Assembly (NCBI GenBank): GCA_020346965.1
Contig: CP070793.1
Coordinates: forward strand, 537,815 to 551,710
DNA: 13,896 nucleotides
Direction: 5' to 3'
DNA from: Chloroflexota bacterium
Lineage (GTDB): Bacteria > Chloroflexota > Dehalococcoidia > GIF9 > AB-539-J10
The notes beneath the pieces are model-generated. The model worked only from the letters and a program-made list of their open reading frames with translations, was not told the origin of the DNA and ran no database searches. A program made the translations under genes and the position numbers. Positions 6,779-13,896 of the stretch are shown one piece after another (position 1 is the stretch's first letter; each line of letters begins with the position of its first letter).

Positions 6779-7422
6779 TTTCAGAGCAGAAACCATTTGA
6801 AGAAATCCTAGGCTATTTGGATGGAGACAAGAATATCTTCCTCATCGGATGTAAGGGTTGTGCTGAGGGATGGGGAAGTGGAGGAGAAAAGCAAGTAGCA
6901 GAAATGAGGAAGAGGTTGCGGGAGCAAGGCAAGACTATTGCAGGTTCGGCACTTGTGGACATGCTGTGTGATAGTGCTTTAACCAGGTTGAAACTCAGAA
7001 CTTACAAAGGGGAAATCGCTGCTGCCGATTCTATCCTGGTTCTAACTGATGGAGCAGGAGTGCAGACTGTGGCAGAATTGGTGAATAAGGTAGTACATCC
7101 TGGCTGCAACACTCTCTCCTCAGGTGGTGCTCATGCAGAATGGAAGGAAGCGGAGCGCTGCCTTGAGTGTGGTGATTGTATGCTGGACTTTACTGGTGGT
7201 ATTTGTCCCATTGCGCGATGTTCCAAGCACCTGCTTAATGGCCCCTGCGGCGGCTCACAAGGTGGCAAGTGCGAAGTTGACCCGGAGATAACCTGCGTCT
7301 GGCAAGAGATTGTTGATCAACTCACTAGACTGGGGCAACTCAATAAATTGGAAGGACTCGTCACGCCGAAGAATTGGAGTGTAAGCCTCATATCAGGACC
7401 ACCGGTGAAGAGGTTTTCCTAG
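6772..7422 (+). CDS. metV: MetV-like zinc/iron-sulfur subunit of methylene-THF reductase
   Basis: A 216-residue protein matching the methylene-tetrahydrofolate reductase C-terminal (MetV) family of acetogens. It partners MetF in the MetVF core, which reduces 5,10-methylene-THF to 5-methyl-THF in the methyl branch of the Wood-Ljungdahl pathway. The N-terminus has C27-x2-C30. The C-terminal Cys-rich domain has C130-x2-C133-x2-C136, then C145 and C150 (ICPIARC), C159 (GPCGG), C167 and C175; this pattern and the phrase LLNGPCGGSQ are the family signature. The start lies seven bases after GGAG (6761-6764) and overlaps the protease gene. In Moorella, MetVF is joined by HdrCBA-MvhD, and in Acetobacterium by an RnfC-like subunit. 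Neither is here; the upstream neighbour is instead a soluble [NiFe] hydrogenase. Confidence 0.9.
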   Translation: MLISEQKPFEEILGYLDGDKNIFLIGCKGCAEGWGSGGEKQVAEMRKRLREQGKTIAGSALVDMLCDSALTRLKLRTYKGEIAAADSILVLTDGAGVQTVAELVNKVVHPGCNTLSSGGAHAEWKEAERCLECGDCMLDFTGGICPIARCSKHLLNGPCGGSQGGKCEVDPEITCVWQEIVDQLTRLGQLNKLEGLVTPKNWSVSLISGPPVKRFS

Positions 7423-7454
7423 ATTCGACTATGAGTTAAACAATTGGAGGCATA

Positions 7455-8384
7455 ATGAAGACTAAAAGTAATTTGGAACGGCTATTAGAGGCTGGACAGT
7501 TTGCGGTTACAGGTGAACTGGGACCTCCTCAAAACGCTGATGCCGAAGCAATAAGGAAAAAGGCAAAGATACTCAAAGGTCATGTTGACGCCTGCAACGT
7601 CACTGATGGGCAGACTGCGGTAGTACGCATGGCATCTTGGGCAGCTTGTCTTATTGGCAAAGAAGAGGGTTTAGATCCCATTGTACAGATGACCTGCCGC
7701 GACCGTAATCGCATTGCCCTTCAAATGGACGTTCTGGGTATAGCAGCACTGGGCATAAATAACTTGTTATGCCTTACGGGCGACCACCAGAAATTCGGCA
7801 ATCATCCTACAGCCAAAGGTGTCTATGATCTCGACTCTATTCAATTCGTCAAGATGGTGAAGGACATGCGAGACGAAAGAAAGTTCCAGTGTGGCGAAGA
7901 GATGACCGTTGAGCCTCGCCTTTTCATTGGAGCCGCTGCCAACCCTTTTGCCGACCCTTTTGATTACCGTACGGCACGTCTTGCTAAGAAAGTAGCAGCA
8001 GGGGCAGATTTCATCCAGACGCAGATTATCTACAATGTGGATAAGTTCGCTGAATGGATGAAGATGGTGCGTGACAGAGGATTACATGAGAAGGTAAAGA
8101 TACTTGCCGGTGTCGCCCCTGTAAAATCAGTGGGTGCCGCAAAATATATGAAGGCCAGAGTCCCCGGAATGGATGTTCCTGACAGCGTTGTCGAGCGCCT
8201 CCAAGGAGTGCCTAAGGAGCAGGTGCCTGGGGAGGGTGTCAAACTCTGTATCGACATTATTAATCAAGTGCGTGAAATTGAGGGTGTGGCGGGCATTCAC
8301 ATCATGGCTATAGAGTGGGAGGAAGTAGTACCTGAAATAGTTGAGGCAGCTGGTCTTCTACCTCGCCCCAAGCTTACTCCATAA
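7455..8384 (+). CDS. metF: 5,10-methylenetetrahydrofolate reductase, flavin subunit
   Basis: A 309-residue TIM-barrel flavoprotein of the MTHFR (MetF) family, catalysing methylene-THF to methyl-THF reduction in the cytoplasm. E21 in VTGELGPP is in the position of the catalytic Glu of E. coli MetF (Glu28). NVTDGQ (about 48-53), QMTCRDRNR, and LTGDH with D110 (E. coli Asp120 region) are conserved pocket motifs. Length is normal. TTGGAGG lies five bases before the ATG. It follows metV after 32 non-coding bases and overlaps the DUF3786 gene by one base (TAATG). No NADH-binding extension is evident, and acetogen MetF receives electrons through MetV and attached modules, so the electron source here is open; the adjacent hydrogenase is a candidate. 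Confidence 0.94.
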   Translation: MKTKSNLERLLEAGQFAVTGELGPPQNADAEAIRKKAKILKGHVDACNVTDGQTAVVRMASWAACLIGKEEGLDPIVQMTCRDRNRIALQMDVLGIAALGINNLLCLTGDHQKFGNHPTAKGVYDLDSIQFVKMVKDMRDERKFQCGEEMTVEPRLFIGAAANPFADPFDYRTARLAKKVAAGADFIQTQIIYNVDKFAEWMKMVRDRGLHEKVKILAGVAPVKSVGAAKYMKARVPGMDVPDSVVERLQGVPKEQVPGEGVKLCIDIINQVREIEGVAGIHIMAIEWEEVVPEIVEAAGLLPRPKLTP

Positions 8385-9031
8385 TGAAAAACCGACAGGA
8401 TTCATCGGGTGGTTCCCGCGAGCAGGGGTTTGAGCTTTCCTATAGGCTTGCTGCTAAGCAGTTATCACAAATCAGTGATATAGAAGCTCAGTGCCATAAG
8501 AGCGGCGCACAGTACATAGGCACTAATAAGATAGTAATTGATTACTTAAGTCAATCCTATCACATCACGATTCCCGATGCCCAAATATCGTTGAAGAATA
8601 GTCAGATTGAAGTTCCGCTGAAAGCCAAAATCCTCATACTTCATTATTTTACTTCGGCAAAAGGCACCCCGCCTACCGGTATATTGATCAACTTCAAACA
8701 GCTGCCTGGTGGTCTCAGCTATTTCCCTGCATTTTCCCAGAGAACCATAAACCCTTTTGTGAAGCACTTTGGCCAAAAGCCTGAACTGCTAATAGACATC
8801 TCAGCAAAGCTGGGTGGCTATAAAACAGAGCAGGGAGATATATCCGCAACCATTGACGCCTTCAATCATGTGCCTATAACCTTTGCCTTATGGAGAGGGG
8901 ATGAGGAGTTCTCTCCTAGTGGGGCGGTATTATTTGACGCCAATATCTCTGATTATCTCCCCACTGAGGACGTAACTGTACTCTGCGAAACTATTGTTTG
9001 GAAGCTGGTTAAAAGTATTCCTCCTACCTAA
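8384..9031 (+). CDS. DUF3786 family protein, unknown function
   Basis: A 215-residue soluble protein that I recognise as the DUF3786 family, which occurs in strict anaerobes, often near CODH/ACS or corrinoid genes (from memory). The recognisable blocks are LHYFTSAKGTPPTG (about residues 86-99), LPGGLSYFPAFSQRT, and a C-terminal WRGDEEFSPSGAVLFD followed by SDYLPTEDV. It has no signal peptide, no membrane segment, and only two cysteines (one early in EAQCHKSG, one late in VLCETIV), so it does not look like an iron-sulfur carrier by itself. It starts on the last base of the metF stop (TAATG) and is the last gene before the long intergenic gap. The tight link to metVF suggests an accessory role in the methyl branch or in cofactor handling, but no reaction can be assigned. 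Confidence 0.75.
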   Translation: MKNRQDSSGGSREQGFELSYRLAAKQLSQISDIEAQCHKSGAQYIGTNKIVIDYLSQSYHITIPDAQISLKNSQIEVPLKAKILILHYFTSAKGTPPTGILINFKQLPGGLSYFPAFSQRTINPFVKHFGQKPELLIDISAKLGGYKTEQGDISATIDAFNHVPITFALWRGDEEFSPSGAVLFDANISDYLPTEDVTVLCETIVWKLVKSIPPT

Positions 9032-9230
9032 CCCAATTAGTGCTTAGCTAACGCTTTTGCAATAAATCAATCTCGATATCTCTATTGCGTCAAAGCCCCT
9101 GTTCATGATATAGTCCGGGCAATGAAGCGGGCTTCGCTTTCCTCGTTCTTGTGAGGAGAGTGTTAATCATCTCAATCTCCCAGTTTAAAGAGGCGTGGTA
9201 AAGAATCACAAAAAGCGAGGGGGAAACAGT
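9032..9230 (+). promoter_or_regulatory. Intergenic region, likely promoter of nuoE2-nuoF2-fdhA
   Basis: This 199-base gap is the longest non-coding stretch in the window and separates the acsC-to-DUF3786 unit from the formate dehydrogenase unit. A possible sigma-70-like promoter is TTGCGT (9085-9090), 18 bases, TATAGT (9109-9114); the -10 is good and the -35 is weak. GCAATA (9059-9064) and TATTGC (9083-9088) form a 6-bp inverted repeat around the -35, possibly an operator. Downstream, AAGCG (9125-9129) and CGCTT (9135-9139) can form a small hairpin, followed by a second weak one, TCCTC (9140-9144)/GAGGA (9153-9157), in the putative leader. No strong terminator with a long T-run is seen. All of this is visual and low in confidence apart from the gap itself. 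Confidence 0.35.
9217..9224 (+). promoter_or_regulatory. Shine-Dalgarno setting the nuoE2 start
   Basis: GAGGGGGA ends six bases before the ATG at 9231. It favours this start over an in-frame GTG at 9195, whose AGAGG lies only one base upstream. The chosen start also aligns with the N-terminus of the other NuoE copy. Confidence 0.75.
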
Positions 9231-9683
9231 ATGGAATACTCGTTATCCAGAATCCTATCCTCCTATCAGGGAACCCAGGATGAACTGATTCCCATACTAC
9301 AAAGAGTCCAGGCAGAATTTGGCTACCTTCCAGAGGAAGCTATGAGTAAGGTTGCCGAATTTTGCAGGGTGGCAGAAAGCAAGGTTTTCGGTATTTCGTC
9401 ATTTTATGCTCAGTTCCGTTTTGCTCCTCTAGGAAGGATGCAGATAACGACATGCAGGGGTACAGCTTGCCACGTTCGTGGTGCCCCACAGATTCTTGAT
9501 GAGGTGAAAAGGCAACTGGGGATCGAAGAAGGGGAGACTACCCCAGATTTGGAATACTCCTTGGAGACGGTGGCTTGTATCGGTTGCTGTGCTTTGGCAC
9601 CATGCCTTGTAATCAACGGGAAAGTCGAGTCAAAAATGACCGCCAAAAAAGTAAAGGAACTTTTCGCAAAAAAAGAGGAATGA
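9231..9683 (+). CDS. nuoE: NuoE/HydC-like [2Fe-2S] subunit, copy 2
   Basis: A 150-residue paralogue of the protein at 588. The thioredoxin-like [2Fe-2S] ligands are C75 and C80 (CRGTAC) and C116 and C120 (CIGCC), with an extra C119. The N-terminal helical block has LIPILQRVQAEFGYLP and GISSFYAQFRFAPLG. It is the first gene of the unit nuoE2-nuoF2-fdhA, the arrangement of soluble NAD(P)-linked formate dehydrogenases and of HydC/HydB-type bifurcating modules. It is therefore predicted to carry electrons between the flavin in NuoF2 and the iron-sulfur chain of FdhA. One base separates its stop from the nuoF2 start. Confidence 0.93.
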   Translation: MEYSLSRILSSYQGTQDELIPILQRVQAEFGYLPEEAMSKVAEFCRVAESKVFGISSFYAQFRFAPLGRMQITTCRGTACHVRGAPQILDEVKRQLGIEEGETTPDLEYSLETVACIGCCALAPCLVINGKVESKMTAKKVKELFAKKEE

Positions 9684-9684
9684 C

Positions 9685-11574
9685 ATGCGCTCTAGCGAGA
9701 TGAAACAGGAATCAAGGGGAGAAAAGGAACTACTTGAGCAAAGCAAGACGCCTCTGATTTTTGTGGGGACGGCAACTTGTGGCCGCTCTGCTGGGGCATT
9801 GGAAACATTGGAGGTTTTCCGTCGAGAACTGGAAAACCGCAATATTGATGCAGGAATTATTGAAACTGGGTGTTTCGGACTCTGCTATGCTGAGCCGGTA
9901 GTCGGCATTATGAAACCGGGACAGCCGAATATCTGGTATCGCAATGTTTCCCCGGAAATAGCCAGAGAGCTTACTGACTGCTATCTCACTAAGGGCGATA
10001 CTATTGCAGACTATGTCTTGGGGAGTACCGGAGGCGCTATTGACGGAATTCCTCGCCTTTTTGACCTGCCGATGCTTAAACCACAGGTAAGAAGGGTTCT
10101 TCGGAACTGCGGTTTTATTAGTCCTACAAACATTGACCATTATATTGGCAGTGGTGGCTATGAAGCCTTGAGAAAGGCGGTTACTGAGATGGAACCAGAA
10201 ACGGTTATTGGCGAACTAAAGCGTTCTGGGCTCCGAGGACTCGGTGGTGCTGGTTTTCCTGCCGGGCGGAAGTGGGAAGGTTGCCGCCGTGCTTCCGGTA
10301 ACGAGAAGTATGTTATCTGCAACGCTGATGAGGGCGACCCAGGGGCATTTCAGGACCGCTCTGTCTTGGAGGGTGATCCCCACTCGATCCTGGAGGGAAT
10401 GATAATTGCTGGCTATGCTGTTGGCGCCAGTAAGGGGTACATCTACGTGCGCGCTGAGTATCCCTTGGCAGTGAATTATTTGGAGATTGCCATCAATCAA
10501 GCAAGGGAGAAGGGATTCATTGGTGAAAATGTACTCGGCAGCAGATTTAGCTTTAACTTAGAAATCTTCCAGGGAGCAGGCGCTTTCGTTTGCGGAGAAT
10601 CGACCGCTCTAACACTTTCTATCGAAGGCAACAGGGGAATGCCCAAGCCTCTTCCCCGCCCTCGCACCACTGAAGAAGGGCTGTGGGGAAAGCCTACTCT
10701 ACTCAACAATGTGAAGACCTTTGCCAACATCCGCTGGATCATCAACAAAGGAGCGGATTGGTTCGCTGAAGTGGGAACCGAGAAAAGCAAAGGCACTGCC
10801 ATTTTTTCGCTTACGGGCAAAATTGCAAATTGTGGTCTTATTGAAGTGCCTATGGGGATTACCCTTCGAGAAATCATCTTTGATATTGGCGGGGGGATTT
10901 CTGGAGGTAAGGCCTTTAAAGCGGTGCAGACCGGCGGCCCTTCGGGGGGATGCCTTCCGGCAAGCCTGCTGGATATTGCTGTTGATTTCGACTCACTCGC
11001 TACTGTCGGCGCCATAATGGGCTCCGGCGGCATGGTTGTAATGGACGATGGCACATGTATGGTAGATGTCGCCCGCTACTTTCTGGACTTCACTGAGAAG
11101 GAATCCTGCGGACAATGTTCTTTATGCCGATTAGGAAGTTCACAAATGCTGGAAATCCTCAGGGCGATAACCTCAGGGAAAGGCAAGCTAGAAGATATTG
11201 ACCTGCTTAGTGAAGTAGGCGAAGCAACTAAGATAGGCTCAATCTGTGGTTTGGGACAGACTGCACCAAACCCTGTCCTTACCACCATTCGCTATTTCCG
11301 CGACGAATATGAAGCGCACATCCATAAAAAGCAGTGTCCGGCTCTAGTGTGCAGAGAGCTTATCTCCTATCATATTCTGCCAGATAAGTGTAAAGCTTGC
11401 ATGATCTGCCTTAGAGAATGTCCTGCCGGAGCCATAATTGGCGGGAAAAAACAAGTGCATGTGATCGATCAGAGTAAATGTATAAGGTGCGGAGTATGTA
11501 TGACCGTATGCCCGGAGCGCTTCAGTGCCGTGGAATGTATTCCGGGGCGGCTCAGTGAAGGAGATTCGAAATAA
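9685..11574 (+). CDS. nuoF: NuoF/HydB-like flavoprotein, copy 2 (formate dehydrogenase diaphorase)
   Basis: A 629-residue paralogue of the NuoF at 1128 with the same domain order: thioredoxin-like N-terminus with three Cys (C32, C63, C67); FMN/NAD(P) core; SLBB; [4Fe-4S] site C475, C478, C481, C521; and a C-terminal ferredoxin domain with two regular motifs (C569, C572, C575, C579 and C599, C602, C605, C609). The core differs at normally conserved places: the glycine loop reads GLRGLGGAGFP with Leu186 for the usual Arg, and GEETAL is GESTAL with Ser306 for the second Glu. NADEGDPGAF and the flavin-loop lysine (GRKW) are intact. This may mean NADP use or altered flavin chemistry (inference). 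AGAGGA (9674-9679) precedes the ATG. The stop TAA shares one base with the fdhA start. Predicted to link formate oxidation/CO2 reduction with NAD(P)H and possibly ferredoxin. Confidence 0.93.
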   Translation: MRSSEMKQESRGEKELLEQSKTPLIFVGTATCGRSAGALETLEVFRRELENRNIDAGIIETGCFGLCYAEPVVGIMKPGQPNIWYRNVSPEIARELTDCYLTKGDTIADYVLGSTGGAIDGIPRLFDLPMLKPQVRRVLRNCGFISPTNIDHYIGSGGYEALRKAVTEMEPETVIGELKRSGLRGLGGAGFPAGRKWEGCRRASGNEKYVICNADEGDPGAFQDRSVLEGDPHSILEGMIIAGYAVGASKGYIYVRAEYPLAVNYLEIAINQAREKGFIGENVLGSRFSFNLEIFQGAGAFVCGESTALTLSIEGNRGMPKPLPRPRTTEEGLWGKPTLLNNVKTFANIRWIINKGADWFAEVGTEKSKGTAIFSLTGKIANCGLIEVPMGITLREIIFDIGGGISGGKAFKAVQTGGPSGGCLPASLLDIAVDFDSLATVGAIMGSGGMVVMDDGTCMVDVARYFLDFTEKESCGQCSLCRLGSSQMLEILRAITSGKGKLEDIDLLSEVGEATKIGSICGLGQTAPNPVLTTIRYFRDEYEAHIHKKQCPALVCRELISYHILPDKCKACMICLRECPAGAIIGGKKQVHVIDQSKCIRCGVCMTVCPERFSAVECIPGRLSEGDSK

Positions 11575-13896
11575 TGGAAGAAGTTGTCTTTACCATCGAT
11601 GGGGTAGAGGTTACGGCAAATAGGGGAGATACCATACTCAAGGCTGCACTGGAGCGCGGAATCTATATTCCACATCTCTGTTATCACCCAGACCTGAAGC
11701 CATTTGGTGGATGCCGGTTATGTATGGTCGAGATTCAAGGAAAAGGGCTGACCATCTCCTGCAAGGCATCTGCTGAAGCAGGAATCACAGTGATAACAGA
11801 AAACTCCCAAATCAACAAGGTGCGTCGTATTGCTGCCGAACTTCTAATTGCGAATCACGAACGTAATTGTCTCGAGTGCTTTAAAAATCCCGAGTGTGAG
11901 TTACAGAAGGTTGCTGGTTACCTGGGTATCAAGGAAGAACGTCTGAGCCGCCTAAAACGAACAAACAAGAATCTACAGATTGATGACTCAAACCCCTTCT
12001 TCAACCGTAATCTCAACAAATGCATCCTTTGTGGTATCTGCATACGGACTTGCGATGAGATTCAGGGAGTAGGTGCGATTGACTTCGCTTTTCGTGGACC
12101 TGATACCAGGGTCAGTGCAATGAAGGACAAACCGATCATGGAATCTGAATGTGTGTCCTGCGGAGAATGTGTTGTGAGGTGTCCCGTGGGCGCACTAATC
12201 CCCAAAACTACACAGAGACCAGCACGGGAAGTGAAAAGCATCTGCTGTTACTGCGGATGTGGTTGCGGCATTAAGTTAGGCGTTCGAGGAGATGTTATCG
12301 TCGGCGTACAAGGCGATAGGGAGAACCCAGCCAGCAAAGGAAGGCTCTGTGTCAAGGGTCGCTATGGCATTACCGAATTCGTTCATCATCCTGACAGGTT
12401 GACGACCCCCTTGATAAGAAAGAATGGAGAACTGAAGCAGGCATCCTGGGACGAAGCGCTAGAACTAGCAGCCATGAAGTTACGAGAATACACTCCCGAA
12501 GAATCAGCCTTCGTCGCCTCAGCCAAGTGTACCAACGAAGAAAACTACATAATGCAGAAATTCGCCCGAGCGGTGCTAGGTACCAACAATGTTGACCACT
12601 GTGCACGTCTTTGCCACGCTCCCTCCGTGGCTGGGCTAGTCCAGAGTTTTGGTAGTGGTGCTATGACCAACTCTATCGAGGAGATCGAAGAAGCCGCTTG
12701 TATACTCGCTATAGGTACCAATACCACGGTAAGCCACCCGATAATTGGGCTAAGGATAAAGGAGGCGGTTAGAAACGGAGCCAGGGTTATCGTAGCTAAT
12801 CCCAGGAAGATTGACCTCTGCCATTATGCAGACCTCTGGCTTCGACTACGTCCCGGGACCGATGTTGCCCTGCTCATGGGAATGATGAAGGTCATAGTCG
12901 ATGAGGGATTGCTTGATTCATCGTTTATCGAACAACGTTGTCAGGATTACGATGTCTTTAAAGATTCACTTGCAGACTTCAACCTTGGCTTTGTGGAGCA
13001 AATCACAGGGGTATCCTCGAAAGACATAGTGGAGGCAGCCCGCCTCTACGCCACTAACAAACCGGCAACTATCATCCTCTACTCCATGGGCATCACCCAG
13101 CATTCTCATGGCACTGATAATGTGCTGGCGACCGCCAACTTAGCAATGCTGACCGGTAATGTGGGCAAGCGCTGCACCGGGGTGGATCCACTCAGAGGTC
13201 AGAACAATGTGCAGGGTGCTTGCGATATGGGTTGCCTGCCTAATGTCTATCCTGGCTATCAGGCTGTGACTGATCCAGCTATCAGAGAGAAGTTCGAGAC
13301 CGCCTGGGGATGCTCATTGCCCTCGTCTCCGGGGTTGAGCTTGGTTGAGATGTTTGATGCTGCCTATCGTAAAGAGATAAAGGCGCTATACTTGGTTGGG
13401 GAGAACCCGGCACTAAGTGACCCTGATGTTCAACATGTTCGGGAGGCATTGGCGCGTCTGGAATTCCTGATTGTCCAGGACATATTTCTCTCCGAGACAG
13501 CAGAATTTGCTCATGTCGTTCTACCCGCAGCCAGCTTTGCTGAAAAGGATGGCACGTTCACCAATACGGAGCGCCGGGTTCAGCTGGTGAGGAAAGCTAT
13601 TGATCCAATTGGCGACTCTAAGCCCGATTGGTGGATTCTTTCTCAGGTAGCCCAGAGATTAGGAGCTAAGGGATTTGACTTCGGTTGCTCATCCGACATA
13701 ACAGAAGAAATGCGTAAGCTTACCCCGAGCTATGGCGGCATAAGCTGCGACAGGCTAGGAAATGAAGGACTTCAATGGCCCTGCCCTTCTGAAGATCATC
13801 CAGGTACATGTATATTACACACGAACACTTTTGTCAGGGGGAAAGGCAGATTCATACCACTAAAATATACCCCCCCGGCAGAAGTGCCTGACGCGG
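11574..13896 (+). CDS. fdhA: Formate dehydrogenase catalytic subunit with NuoG-like N-terminus (3' truncated)
   Basis: Molybdenum/tungsten-bis-MGD formate dehydrogenase; 774 codons are present and the frame is still open at the window end (family about 880-900 residues). N-terminal NuoG/HydA-like modules: plant-type [2Fe-2S] C36, C47, C50, C63; His-Cys [4Fe-4S] H95, C99, C102, C108; two ferredoxin clusters (C150, C153, C156, C160 and C193, C196, C199, C203). The catalytic part has its own [4Fe-4S] (C224, C227, C231, C259) and the active-site motif DHCARLCHAPSVAGL with C347 where many enzymes have selenocysteine, next to H348. The C-terminal pterin-binding domain begins near the cut (KGRFIPLKY). 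Interconverts formate and CO2 in the cytoplasm; no Tat signal. With NuoE2 and NuoF2 it forms an NAD(P)-linked, possibly bifurcating complex giving the first step of the methyl branch. The start overlaps the nuoF2 stop by one base. Confidence 0.95.
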   Translation, partial: MEEVVFTIDGVEVTANRGDTILKAALERGIYIPHLCYHPDLKPFGGCRLCMVEIQGKGLTISCKASAEAGITVITENSQINKVRRIAAELLIANHERNCLECFKNPECELQKVAGYLGIKEERLSRLKRTNKNLQIDDSNPFFNRNLNKCILCGICIRTCDEIQGVGAIDFAFRGPDTRVSAMKDKPIMESECVSCGECVVRCPVGALIPKTTQRPAREVKSICCYCGCGCGIKLGVRGDVIVGVQGDRENPASKGRLCVKGRYGITEFVHHPDRLTTPLIRKNGELKQASWDEALELAAMKLREYTPEESAFVASAKCTNEENYIMQKFARAVLGTNNVDHCARLCHAPSVAGLVQSFGSGAMTNSIEEIEEAACILAIGTNTTVSHPIIGLRIKEAVRNGARVIVANPRKIDLCHYADLWLRLRPGTDVALLMGMMKVIVDEGLLDSSFIEQRCQDYDVFKDSLADFNLGFVEQITGVSSKDIVEAARLYATNKPATIILYSMGITQHSHGTDNVLATANLAMLTGNVGKRCTGVDPLRGQNNVQGACDMGCLPNVYPGYQAVTDPAIREKFETAWGCSLPSSPGLSLVEMFDAAYRKEIKALYLVGENPALSDPDVQHVREALARLEFLIVQDIFLSETAEFAHVVLPAASFAEKDGTFTNTERRVQLVRKAIDPIGDSKPDWWILSQVAQRLGAKGFDFGCSSDITEEMRKLTPSYGGISCDRLGNEGLQWPCPSEDHPGTCILHTNTFVRGKGRFIPLKYTPPAEVPDA

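Noticed and set aside
9039..9058. Possible terminator after the DUF3786 gene (stem around TTAGCTAA followed by TTTT)
   Set aside because: The stem has only four pairs, one a wobble, then a mismatch, and the T-run is just four bases; too weak to call.
9122..9154. Ten-codon frame MKRASLSSFL in the intergenic leader, possible leader peptide
   Set aside because: No Shine-Dalgarno, no run of a regulatory amino acid, and no clear attenuator afterwards; a frame this short is expected by chance.
9730..10140. Minus-strand open frame (136 codons) opposite the nuoF2 N-terminus
   Set aside because: The plus strand encodes conserved thioredoxin-like and core NuoF sequence; the reverse frame has no recognisable motif.
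10497..11054. Long minus-strand open frame (185 codons) opposite nuoF2
   Set aside because: It is a shadow of a strongly conserved coding sequence; the protein is rich in Pro/Ser with no recognisable domain and no ribosome site.
12545..12727. Minus-strand open frame opposite fdhA near the active-site motif
   Set aside because: The plus strand is an uninterrupted formate dehydrogenase frame through this region; the reverse frame has no family similarity.

Overview
The window is a dense, all-plus-strand block of energy and carbon metabolism from a strictly anaerobic bacterium that uses the Wood-Ljungdahl (reductive acetyl-CoA) pathway. Base composition looks balanced (about 45-50% G+C by eye). 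The gene set is the C-terminus of the corrinoid iron-sulfur protein (AcsC), a CODH nickel-insertion ATPase (CooC type), MetV/MetF and an NAD(P)-linked formate dehydrogenase. It suggests an uncultured acetogen-like or homoacetogenic lineage. Chloroflexota (Dehalococcoidia/Anaerolineae-like) is my best guess, but this is inference without any marker gene.

Layout. (1) 1-591: 3' end of acsC, cut by the window start. (2) 588-3032: a NuoE/NuoF diaphorase pair (copy 1), where NuoF carries an extra N-terminal thioredoxin-like domain and a C-terminal two-cluster ferredoxin domain, as in HydB/HndC-type bifurcating enzymes. (3) 3029-3796: cooC. (4) 3860-6778: small and large subunits of a [NiFe] hydrogenase of group-1 type plus its maturation endopeptidase. 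The small subunit has no Tat signal, so the enzyme is predicted to be cytoplasmic. (5) 6772-8384: metV and metF, the two parts of acetogen-type methylene-THF reductase. (6) 8384-9031: a DUF3786 protein. (7) 9032-9230: a 199-base non-coding gap, the longest here and the likely promoter region of a second unit. (8) 9231-13896: a second NuoE/NuoF pair (copy 2) followed by a formate dehydrogenase catalytic subunit fused to a NuoG-like iron-sulfur N-terminus, running off the window end.

Genes within each block overlap or nearly touch (ATGA or TAATG junctions, or a good Shine-Dalgarno a few bases away), so there are probably two operons: acsC to DUF3786, and nuoE2-nuoF2-fdhA. Together they describe electron entry from H2, formate and perhaps CO, exchange with NAD(P)H and ferredoxin through two NuoEF modules, and delivery to CO2 reduction (FdhA) and methyl-branch reduction (MetVF), ending at the corrinoid protein.

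No RNA gene, CRISPR array, insertion sequence or phage element was seen. The most interesting points are the Tat-less group-1-like hydrogenase with a predicted all-[4Fe-4S] relay next to metVF, an orphan NuoEF pair wedged between acsC and cooC, and substitutions in the FMN/NAD pocket of NuoF2 that are absent from NuoF1.
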